Shown here in pieces: positions 25,179-35,240 of a stretch of 64,000 nucleotides of DNA; position 1 is the first letter of the stretch, and every line of letters begins with the position of its first letter. The notes under the pieces are model-generated. The model did not search any database. It had not been told where the DNA came from and saw only the letters and a program-made list of their open reading frames with translations. The stretch is from Taenia hydatigena (taxonomy: Eukaryota > Platyhelminthes > Cestoda > Cyclophyllidea > Taeniidae): the NCBI GenBank assembly GCA_036345935.2, contig JADWOT020000002.1, positions 19,179,238-19,243,237 on the forward strand. The letters run 5' to 3'. A program made the position numbers and the translations under genes.

Positions 25179-25583
25179 ATACTCCTAATTGTAAAGCCTA
25201 ATGCAAAGGATTCAGTGGAGGAGCCACGTCAACGTTTCCATAAAGCTCTTCGAAATGAAGGTAGATGCAGATGGATAAGTCATGTTATCAATCAGAATCA
25301 GACAGATGGCTCTTGAATTTAATCTGCTGGTAAGAACAAACGGCAACCGGTGACATTGTTCAACCTAATCTTAATTCGGCAGCAATGAAATTACAAACTC
25401 CACACCAACTTACTCAACATATATGATAAAGTCAAATAAGAAGGTGAATCAGGAATAGCATCGGTTTCTCCAAATCACCTGACTCTCTGATGCAGCCAGC
25501 TTGATAGATGCAATGTTATTTCGCAACACAATATCATCACTGAGCATCGAAACACTCGCAAATCGAAAGCAAATTTTGTTTAA
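25179..25583 (+). CDS. Candidate three-exon gene end, unknown product
   Basis: Exon a (25179-25260) follows an excellent acceptor (CCTCCCCTGCAG) and reads ILLIVKPNAKDSVEEPRQRF and a few more residues to GAAG|GTAGAT. A 28-nt exon near 25301-25328 (after ATCAG, before CTG|GTAAGA) keeps phase (DRWLLNLIC). Exon c (25496-25583) follows CTGATGCAG and runs in phase to TAA. The peptide shows no recognised domain. The very small middle exon makes this call tentative, although such exons are known in flatworms. Confidence 0.33.
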
Positions 25584-25905
25584 CTATAAAATGCTTTCAT
25601 TTAAAATTTTAAATTACAGAAAACGCACCTTTTGTTGGGAAAACACGGCTTCATGACTGGACTCACTTTTATCAGGAATTACAGCTTGCTAAAGCCGGCT
25701 AAACTATCACGGAAAAAAACAACTTCCCTAGCACAAAGACGCTATGCTCAAGAAGACAGTTACAAGAGGTGGACACTCTGACATTCTTCAGTTCGGTTAT
25801 GCTTGCCATTTGCCGTGCGGCTCACAAAACAGTTCCTCTTGCAAGTGGAAAAGCTTATTTCTGGCTCCGCTTATAGTTGACAAGCTGCGCAAAAAGTTTG
25901 ACTGA

Positions 25906-26345
25906 TTAACACGCACCAATGAATGGTTTTAATGCAAATCGAGAGAAAATCAAGATGTCTGCAAAGTAGGTGGTCCAGTGATCCAGAAGAAACGACAACA
26001 ACATCGCCAACCCAAAGATAACGGAACAAACTTCGCCACTCAAAATAGCTACAAGGCATGAAAGAGAGCCACCAATTAATGCCATAACTTGACAGAAAAA
26101 TGAACAATGCAAATGGTGATGAACATAAAAGGGTAAGCATATGCAGAAATCAACCTCCCACGTGCTATCAATAAGAAGTCTTGACATCGACACCGATAAT
26201 TCGAACTTGTGGCAAAATCCGCACTTCTTATCAAGAGATTTCATTACCATTTGTCGGCTACAGATGACATTCTGCCATGGAAAAAGCACCGTTAAGCCGC
26301 AAAGGAGAGCCACTGCATAAAGCTTTGGATGCTTATAATATGGAT
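25906..26345 (-). CDS. Multi-pass membrane protein exon
   Basis: Reading minus, a frame of about 146 codons opens after a GCTTTTAAG acceptor and runs to a stop at 25906-25908. It contains at least three hydrophobic segments: YAVALLCGLTVLFPW, MALIGGSLSCLVAILSG and VIFGLAMLLSFLL, separated by short polar loops with several cysteines. This looks like the C-terminal part of a membrane protein with about four spans. I looked for tetraspanin CCG and claudin W-GLW-C-C signatures and found neither, so the family is open. The upstream exon was not identified. Confidence 0.4.
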
Positions 26346-26914
26346 CTTAAAAGCATATGCTGAGACTTCAGCATAAAAGCAAAATAATTCAAAATGAGCC
26401 TAGTTATTTGTCAGTCATGCCATTATTCACCTCAAATTGCACATGCCTTCATTGAATCCACATTTAGTTAGAATATGCATGAACATTGCAGTAGCCTACG
26501 CCATCCTGTAAGCGATGACGGTAGTTTTGTAAGAGCTGTTATTAGCTTTGGTGTTTATCTAACCCTCCTTTACTCTCATTTGCGTCGCGGACGGGTGATT
26601 TATGACTGAAAAATGCAGCTATAATTTGCGATTCACATATAATCTGCTTGCATTTGTAAAATAGGGATTCCATGGCTTGCATCAAATTGGCGTCAAATTC
26701 TGGAGAAAGGAAGACTTAATGTGTTTGGAGAGGAAGTGAGATAGACAGCGAGAGAAGTAGAATGTGGGATGATGATGACTAGATAAGTGGAAGGAAATGA
26801 AATGGACCTGTGGAGGATCCGGCCATGGGAGGATGGGAATTTGAGACCAAGTCAATTGGCCAAAGACAAAGCTTTAGTCCTACATTATTTACAATCACCA
26901 TGAATGATTGGAAA
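26346..26914. other. No gene recognised
   Basis: The sequence between the membrane-protein exon and the duplicated arginase segment has no supported feature. Confidence 0.45.
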
Positions 26915-28180
26915 TGCTTACTGTCAAACGCAAGTAGACGTGTATTCCCTCAAGATAAGTGCTGCAATTCTCAGTCTCTGATGCGATCTCCTAATACAGG
27001 TTGCCATTCTATGGAAGCAGATTTATGTACGCGTGTTGGAACACCTGCGCGCACTAGCCGACCGCCAGCGGGTTATCAGCCTGTGTGTTCTGTGAAGTTG
27101 TGCGCTGGGTGTCTTACGCATCGTCATTACAAGTCCGGCCTTTGGCGTATTCCGTCAACGTGGGTGTATCAGCATGATCACACGCACGTGGGAATTTGAA
27201 ATGAAACAACGACTCCATCCACGAGACGCTAATTTGCAATCAAGGATTCATATAAAAAACTGGCTCCACAAAGCTGCAATGGTGTAACTTTTGCCACTGA
27301 GGTAAACGAATCGCACCTCATTACTTTCCCATTTCCTACTTTATAACCTCAATCTCCCCTCCATTCCCACGTCTCACATTTGCAGCATCATCTATGCTCC
27401 ACTTCAGTAGCACGACTTTGTTGAGTTCGCGTGATCTATGCACTGCAGCATCCTGGTTTTCTAATCCTCGGTGCAATTGTGAATCACTTCAGGGAAATTA
27501 CTCAGTCAAAGGACCACCACTGAGATGTGATTGTGAACTGCGAGATTCAGCTAACACTGGTAGAAGGCAAAATAGAGCTGGCTGTGTGTCGCGCTTAGTG
27601 GGAGTGAGAAGGACATGACGCCTGCATGGGGTCATGACCACAGCAGCGGGCTTGAAGCAATTGTGGGTCACTTCAGGGTTGATCCACACACTGATGTCAA
27701 TTTGTCTGGGGAGGTCTGTTTCGGGACCAATTCACTGCATACTTCTCACCTTCCTTCTCAGCAAACCTAACGAATTCATTCCGCAAGCCCATGGCTTCAG
27801 AAATACCAGATTAGTGTACTTTCGATCTCCATATTTTAATTGGCATTATCTACGCCGATTACTTTCATTAACATTCCGGTCTTTAAGCTAATCAACTTTT
27901 TTGCGTTGGACTTCGTAGCTTCGCTTCACTACTACTTACCAATCTTATTAGATGATACAAAAGTTCCTCAACATTTTAACATACAGAGTGTGGAAATATT
28001 AGGCATTTAAAAGTGTCATGAAGACCATGCGCAGTCTTAAGTGCCGATCTCTATCTGAACCTTGACATTGATCTACTGGATCCCTACAACGCTTCCGGCA
28101 CGTGAACCTCCTTTACTGATGGGCCCTTTGACCGAGGAGAGTAGACAGGTTTGCAAGATCTGCCTATTCGGTCGCGAAAT
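26915..28180 (+). repeat. Segmental duplication, copy 2 (partner 4770-6110)
   Basis: This segment starts at TTACTGTCAAACGCAAGTAG and follows copy 1 through the decayed arginase fragment to the GACAGGTTTGCAAGA motif near 28150. The many substitutions and indels show long independent decay. Confidence 0.75.
27450..27840 (+). pseudogene. Decayed arginase fragment, locus 4
   Basis: This is the counterpart of the fragment at 5290-5655. The lesions are shared in part: the DAHADIN motif is reduced to PHTDVN, and the GGDHS motif is altered (read as GHDHS with a frame break). More frameshifts are present than in locus 1. The shared lesions imply that the parent was already broken before the segment was duplicated. 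No function is expected. Confidence 0.72.
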
Positions 28181-28702
28181 CACTCGAATCTAGCAGTGAA
28201 AGCTACTAATCACGATAGCCACAGCCACAGTCTACTTATTACTTATTTTAATGGTATCAGACTTGTAGGAAGAAGGGATTGAGTGATATATAAAGTCAGG
28301 GATCGTTGGTTCAGTATGTCCTACCTTAACTGTGAATGTATGGCGAAGTAATCACTATCTGTCGTTCGTACCTCGTGTGTGCCTGTGTTTCTTTGAAGGT
28401 TTCCATCTCACTCCCATTCACATAACGGTACCGATATCGCACAAACTTTAAGCAAGTTTGCTACAATTTCTGCTGTGGAAAACGTGCCTAATAAAAAATT
28501 GGATTACGAACTTCTCTGCCTCGGATGTGGTTGCTCGAACACCTGGATTCCTTAAAAGAAGCGGACAATTGCGTTCCTCATTTTCCTCCATTTGTTTAAA
28601 CAGCGTGAAAAACTCAGTGAAGGGCAACGTCAAGCTCAGGCCAACTGTTTGAACAAATTGGAAACTATTCACACTTCACGCACACCAGCCAGTTCCAACC
28701 TG
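28181..28702. other. Possible frameshifted coding relic
   Basis: Near 28510-28680 (+) two overlapping frames read like protein in succession: LLEHLDSLKEADNCVPHFPP, then after a one-base shift LFKQREKLSEGQRQAQANCL. This suggests an exon relic with a frameshift. I cannot name it. The right edge (28703) is the start of the CAP-bearing duplication. Confidence 0.3.
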
Positions 28703-30341
28703 GGGTCATCGATTGTCATGGCGAAGACGACATGACTGCATTGCTGAGAAACCTACAGAGAGGTAGTATCTGCCCATGCCAACCTCAAGCATTGCACCAT
28801 GGGATGCTATGTTCAATCTTTTCCATGGTGAACTACAAAGCTGAGTATCTACCCTGTCTCTTTGCCTGCTATAAGATGCATACCCGCGTGATCATAGAGC
28901 AGTGTCGTCTTCTGTAAGACCAAGCAAGTAAGATCAATTTACGCATAAGAGCGAACGAGGCTCGGTAACCACACCTCACCGAGACGAAGTGAAGATTCAT
29001 CTCCCCTTCTCTGAGACTCTGGCACCCCCGTTGTCTGAAAGACATGTTGCGGTGGAAGGAGATGGAATGGTCTCTTATCTCAACTCTCCTCTGTCAAATG
29101 TGTGTCTCCTTCATCGCACACAGCGTTAAGAAATTGCTCTGTAAAGCAGTTGACATACTGATGTAGAAGCAAAAAAGAAAATTGCGCAACATTTGAGCTG
29201 AGTAGAATGCGAGCTTGCGATCGGTGACATGGTCGTGTGCTTCGGGACGCGGTAGCTTTTGTTTTGTCGCTCTGACGTGGTATCCATGCACTGCACCTAG
29301 TCTTCCGTGTGTGTCCTCCAAGCACAAAGACGCGCTCCCTGCTCGCATCCTAAGTACAGGCATAGTCTACATTGAAGAGCAGTTTTGCATCACACCTCTC
29401 ATCTTTACTTCCATCCTTTCAGCCCTGTCACAATTAGCCCTGTATTTTCCCATCCTTTCTCAACAGGACAATAAAGAGCAAGGGAAGAGAAGGAAAGAAA
29501 GAATGGAAGAAGCGTGTCGCTCTCATCGACTGTTTCCGGTCAGCAAACCAAGCACAGGATGCCAGTGCGCATTCTGCAACTGCAGCCACCACCGGCTCGC
29601 TCTGCGCTTTTACCTTTGATTCATCTTTTGCCCGTACCTTAACCTGATTTGGAGTCAACTGTCCTTAAATGAACCTCAGCTGCGTGACAGGTAGGAAGAA
29701 AGTTGATACAAATTTCCTTCATATGACAGTAATACTCATCGTACAGCCAAGTGCGAGACCAGAAACCTTTCCATCTCTCACCTGATGGCATGAACTGGCT
29801 TTTGGCCAGTGACATTAAAGACTCTCAAGGCATGCGTTTACACCTACTCGCCTTTGTGGGGCACTTTTAAATCACAAGAAGCTTCATGCAATTTACTTAA
29901 CTACTTGCGGTCACTCAAAGCTGTCAATTAATGGAATGCGATGCATTGTTGTAGAGGCATTGCTTCATGGTCTCTTGGAAACCCCTATTGAGAGCTGCCG
30001 CTATTGGCTACCATTCGTGCGCACTAGCCGTAGCCTGATGGAACACTCTGTCAGACTGAAGGATTCAGACCCTTTCTTTCCAAAATGCCAACTCAAATTC
30101 AAAAAGACGCAAGAGACTCCGGTAAACCTGCCCTCTCCTTATAGCCACATTTATCAAGAGATGTGAGTTTGTGTGTATTTATTTTGCCAAAAGGGCAAAG
30201 TAGAAAACAAAGAAGACATACCAGAGAATTGACAGAGCTTAAAAAGTGGAAAAGTGGAAAAACGTGGTGAAAGTACTTGGAGAGATGGCAAATGATTCGC
30301 AGCACATAATTTTGGTTACAGCCAGTACAGAGAGCACGCAA

Positions 30342-31453
30342 TTACTCCTTATGCACCACACAGGCTGGAACAGTTACACTTTTGTGATCGCTTTTCAGCT
30401 TTTTGACGCATTGGTTGCGGTAACATACCCATCCACTAGGGCATTCGCTGCAGCTGGGTCCTTGCTCGTATGGTAGTTGATCCCATGCGTATCTAATTCT
30501 AAAGGAATGCGCACGTAGCAGTGCATCGATAGGACTCTCATCAGTCACACGATCAGGTGAAACCGAACTTACGGAGGACTGTAAGCACACGCAATCAAAT
30601 ATTGTGGGTTCTTTAAATTAGGCACAAAGCCATCACATTGTTCCATTGCACAGCCTACCTCATCCGTGGTTGCCCACACCATCTGTTCAGGTAGAGAGAA
30701 AGGCATGACAAGACGTACCATCTCGTACTAAACCATTCATTATCACAACATCATTCCCCTGAATCCACTCCTTTACACCTCTTCTATCCACACAGCAGTT
30801 CAATTAGGCACTCAGTGGTAAGGAGTGAGTGGCTTCGCTGTATAGATTGGATCGCGTCCACATTCTGCATGTAATGAGTAGCACACAAACATACACACAC
30901 ACACAATTTCCTCACCTGTGTGTAGTGAATGCAGGACCCTGTGCAAGAGTTGCTGTAGTAGTTGTAGTGTTTGGCTTGTTTCTTCCAGGCACACACGCCC
31001 TCAGTAAAGTTTGACTTTTCGCCACTAATAATGACGAAATTTCGTGCAGCCACTTGGTAGGGCCACATGAAATAAATTGGGAAGTTGTACTGCAAGATCC
31101 AACTTTCTGCCAGACCCTCCAAGTTTTTCGAATACCTCTAGACCAAGAACATTTACACGCAAAACGGATTATAGTGTCAGCACATGTCCAGTCAACCACG
31201 CAGGTTTTGAGGGCCAACGTGCCAATAGTTGCATATTGCTGGCAGAAGGGTGCACATTTTCACGAACTTTCAGATGAGCCTCAAGAAGTTGTTCCCGTTC
31301 AACTGGTGTGGGTCGACAACAGGCCACCATTAAGATGACAGTGAATAGGCTGAAGATCACCTTCACAAAGAGACCTGACACAGCGAGAAGTGTGCAGAGC
31401 AACAGTTGAGGATGATGATGGTGAGAGATGCTAAGTAATGAACAACTCACCAT
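30342..31453 (-). CDS. Secreted CAP/SCP-TAPS (venom allergen-like) protein
   Basis: Five exons on minus: 31453-31451 (ATG alone, then GTGAGT), 31360-31223, 31137-30916, 30682-30573 and 30498-30342. Phases agree and give 209 residues. The start codon is joined to a hydrophobic stretch (VIFSLFTVILMVACC), a clear signal peptide. CAP landmarks follow: EREQLLEAHLKVRENVHPSA, SNMQLL, YSKNLEGLAESW, SCTGSCIHYTQ, then MVWATTDEVGCAMEQC and [10 protein letters not shown], and a Cys-rich tail ([18 protein letters not shown]). Family members are secreted and in parasites act at the host interface. The usual W-x-x-E glutamate is replaced (AWKKQAKHY), and the family's G-x-N-x-A segment is not recognisable. 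The exon-2 donor reads GCACGT, a GC rather than GT donor. Introns are 74 to 233 nt. Confidence 0.85.
30874..30905. repeat. CA-rich microsatellite in a CAP intron
   Basis: An imperfect (CA)n tract sits in the third intron of CAP copy A. The same place in copy B (about 62708-62732) has a tract of different composition, as expected for slippage. Confidence 0.8.
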
Positions 31454-31505
31454 TCCGTGTGCGTATCATCTTGGCAAAGGGATTGAAAGGGCGAGGTGAT
31501 TCCAC

Positions 31506-31565
31506 CTATTTATTCGTGAAACATGGGGTGGCGTGACAAAACAGAATATGCCATCACATTGGCTG
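31506..31565 (-). promoter_or_regulatory. Putative CAP promoter elements
   Basis: Reading minus, a TATA-like GAATAAATAGG (around 31506-31517) lies about 55 nt before the start codon, and a CCAAT box (CAGCCAATG, around 31558-31565) about 50 nt further upstream. The TATA-like element is unchanged at the same place upstream of copy B. Confidence 0.4.
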
Positions 31566-32089
31566 AGGTATTCCCGTCCCTCATGGTCCAGGTCAAGTCG
31601 ACTTTAGATTGCAGATCTGATGACTAGACTTACCCTCATTTCACATTTCCAATGCATTAGTTGACTCAGTTTGCAGAGTAGGTGGATTTAAAAGGACTCG
31701 AGTGTTCTGATCCTGACCATGTAATCCATAGATACTGCAATCACGTTTTGCGACTTTCTGGCAGTTTTCGTTCCAGCAGACCAAATCAGTGGCAGTCGAT
31801 CAGATCACAGCAAAATTTGGGGTTGTGCAAGCATTACCACCTCCACATAAAGATGACCTCACTCTTCCAAATTTTGCATTTTTCCAACGCCCACTCTCCA
31901 TGATCACTATTGCACTGCTCCATGCCACAAAATGTACATTAGTCTCTACCGCCTAGTCTTCCATATGCAACACTCTGACATGAGAGAGGGGAGATTGCAA
32001 TTTACTCACTGCGTTGATTTACAGTCATTAGTTCTCATTTGTATCAATGCATTGAATTTGACGGTCTCATTGGAGATTATCCAACCCTA

Positions 32090-35000
32090 TGGTTTGCGCT
32101 GATGTGGCCGACGCCACTGCAGAGATCTGTTTCCAGTTTTCACTGAGAAATTGTATGCCTTGTCATTATTCAAGCGAGATAACAATCAGACCACTTCTTT
32201 ATTTTTCATATGTTTTGCGAAAGAGGGACTGTCGTAGCTGTGAACGGGAACACACTAAACTGATTTAACTGCGAATATGATGAACAGTAGTGACAACCGT
32301 AGAATTCACGTTTTGCTATCAGTTGTTTAACATTTCGTTGAGGTTTTAGTTGCTAAAATAAGAAGTATGGCATAAACGTGCCACTGTGATGCGAGAATCA
32401 ATTGTGTTGAGGGCATGAGGGGACATAGAAATTGCGACGTCATCGCTATATGAATGTTGTACACAAAGCACCTTTTATTGTCCACCCAACTATCTCTTTT
32501 CGCCCTTTAGCTCTCAGGGTGTCAAATCAAGAAATTGATTTGCACAATGAGATCGTGCCTTCACTCACTAGTATAATGCCAATCTTGTAGTATGAAGTAG
32601 AGCCGCTGGTGATTGGTGATGCAGAACGGGTTAAGCACAAGAGACACAAGTCATATGATGGCATTTGTGAAATGTTGGCTTCAGTTCTTAACATAATAGC
32701 GTAGACGATGTGAGTAGAAAGGGCAGTCGAGCAGAACACTTCAATAAAAACGCAAAGCAGACATAAAATTATGAGGATATATTGAGCTTGCGTAACCATT
32801 ACTTTTGAGCTTCATATCTTCACACAATTAATATCAGTGAATTCAAACGATTTGGAAAAGGATAATTATCATAGAAGAATAGCTGTTATGAGTCTTGAGT
32901 TCACTAAATGCGCAAATTTTGATGCTGCATGGAATTGTAGAAGTAATGGCAAGGCTTTCATAGAAAATCACAATGTTCGGTAAACGTCATTATCATGAAA
33001 CAAAAGCAATGTCATCAGCGGTTAAAGCTAAAAAATGCAGTGGTTGAAGAACGTTGCAATTTATTAATGCCTTGTTAATGGAAAAGTGAGGGAAGTGTAG
33101 GGAGTGGACAAGGCCAACAGAGAGCGATGGAGCCATTGTTTTGCGATGATGATCTCAGTTTGACAGGGAGAATTGACTGCGATGATTCATGCGGCGCTTT
33201 GAGGTGCTCATCAAGTCAGAGTGAGTGCTTTGTCAATGCTAGCCAAGGAAATGGACATTCCTCGATTTCGATAGTTAATCCAATACGATGCCATTCAGCG
33301 GTACCAATTAAAAGCCAAGTCCAGTGTCTTATATCCACTAGTAATCAACAGCTTCTTCGGTTTCGACATTGCCTCTGACAAAATGGAAAAGTAGTTATTT
33401 ACACCTGAAACAGGTTGCACCGTTTGTTCATATACAACCGATGGAGAGGCTTAATGATTTTGCACTTATCCAATTGGTGCTGCTGAAGAGTCTGCTTTCA
33501 ATCACCCTCGCTTGCCATCACATGATGCGCACACGAAGCACCATTTGTTCCCAGGTCAGATCAATTGCTCATTAGACGCATCAGAGCACTTAGTATGAGA
33601 CATAGCATTCAACATGAAACGCCAATTGGCTGGAGACACATTTAATAGCTGTGTCGCCCTTCTCCACCAGCTACAAACTTATACCCTGCTTTAAATTTCT
33701 TTCAAGCGACATTTTATAAAGTGGTTTGTAAAGACACTGTTGCACCGAGAGTGGAGCCGGATAAGAATGCACTGTTTTTATTTTTGTGAGGGCTTTAATA
33801 ATAAAGAACTAATATTTCTAAAGAGGTATTTACGAAAGTTGCAATGGTTGCTGGCGTGAGAATGAAGCATGTGCTTTTCGCTTGGCAATGAATGGACGGA
33901 CTCTCGTGCAATAAGAAGGATCCAGCGAATGTGCTTGCAACTGCACAACGATGATGAGAGAAGCACATCATGCGCATGTCTCAGCAAAATTATTCAACTC
34001 CAAATTGTTCCATGTCAGTGCGATAATGCAGTTGGTGTGGATGCGCCAGCCCCAAAATGGACTAACCACGTAGTGTCTCCAAAGCACGCCCCAAATATGT
34101 CAAAACCGGGTAGTTTAAAGACGAAGAACGCCCTGCAGTCGCTCGCATACACTAAAAAGCTTAATTCTGAATGATTCTGCCTTACCATATCTAAATACGT
34201 GTTGATGTTCATACCTTTGTTATGGAATGTGGTTTACATTAATTGACAGGAGTTACGCGAGTCAGTGGCAAACGTCAATCCAACCCACTGATGCCTGTGT
34301 GCAGAATGACTGACTGAAGTTTAAGCTCTCATTTGTCAGCCTGAGATGGATGGCATGGCGTGGAGCACCAGTGATTCGATGAAGCCAGTGCTGTGATGGT
34401 TAATGGCAATGAAGTGACAGACACGCGTCAAAGCTGAATAGGAGCGAATATTAATTCAAACGCATGGGAGAATTGCAAGGAGACTCTTAGGCAGCTCATG
34501 ATCCATCCTTATCAACTAATGACCAATTGTTGAGCAATACAAAGATATCATATTATTGTCTTCCTCTACCTTCGGTCTCAGGCTGCTAAATGGGGTAGAG
34601 TGGATACCGTTTGAGCGACACTACGAATCGCACCAAGGTTTGACTTCTGCTACAACGAATGGCTGAAGTTCTACAGGGAAACAAGGGCAATTTCCCTCAC
34701 CTCCATCTCAAGATCATAGGCAGATGCTATTTACAAGTCCGGTGGCATTTCACGTAAAGTAGACTCTTGTAGTGAGCAAAATTGAAAAATATACCTCATG
34801 TGCATGGATACAACGGTAATTATTTGGAATTGACAAACAATGCCAATATTGCTGTTGTCACTACGCACGTGGTGTAGACTCCCAATCCCTACTTTGCTAA
34901 TTAATGATTATCAGCTGGTCGGGAAACCACGAATCTGCCTAAAAGAATCGACAACACGTTTGCTTTCCTGTGACTGTTGAGTGTTTGTTGGGTCTGGTGT

Positions 35001-35240
35001 TTCAAAATGTCGCTTTGGGTCAAGCGATGGCATCAACACTGGTGCAAAGGCAGTTAAAGTGGATTGATAGAGTAACTTACAAGCACGGAAGCCAAGTAAG
35101 GAGGAAGTACTGCTCCAAAATTAATTTAACTACCTGGGACTTAACAGCGTTTACCGAAACACAAAACATCAAACTTCCATAAGAAGGGGAAACGACGAGT
35201 AGTCATTTTAGTGAAATGGAATAGTAAAAGCGGTCATTCC
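32090..35240 (+). repeat. Unknown repeat family, copy A
   Basis: This stretch is related to 54932-58575, 58575-60140 and, inverted, 51285-53050; its first part is also in 63835-64000. Copies differ by many substitutions and indels. In the orientation of this copy, one stretch (about 33300-33600) keeps a recognisable common reading frame across copies: VINSFFGFDIASDKMEK here, then EESAFNHPRLPSHDAHT and KHHLFPGQIN. Another shared stretch near 34050 reads PKWTNHVVSPKHAPNM. Each copy has its own stops or shifts. It is probably a duplicated gene of unknown type, now decayed; a non-coding repeat is the alternative. Confidence 0.65.

Larger units (their letters stand above)
28703..32230 (+). repeat. 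CAP-bearing segmental duplication, copy A
   Basis: From GGGGTCATCGATTGTCATGG onward, sequence and order match 60545-64000 with roughly 95% identity by eye and scattered small indels. The left edge is sharp. Copy B runs off the window, so the true right edge is not known from B. From about 32090 to about 35240 this copy continues into the unknown repeat described separately. Confidence 0.9.

Noticed and set aside
26810..27199. 129-codon + frame
   Set aside because: It overlaps the start of the old segmental duplication and is not kept in the partner copy near 4770. The translation has no motif.
29215..29619. 134-codon + frame open in both CAP-bearing duplications (second copy 61057-61461)
   Set aside because: Between the two copies most differences change the amino acid, and there is no recognisable domain. 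That is not the pattern of a protein under selection; the frame is kept because the duplication is young.
32527..32799. Minus frame with a hydrophobic start resembling a secreted protein
   Set aside because: The other repeat copies carry shifts or stops in the same frame, and the hydrophobic start is not kept in them, so the signal-peptide look is probably accidental.
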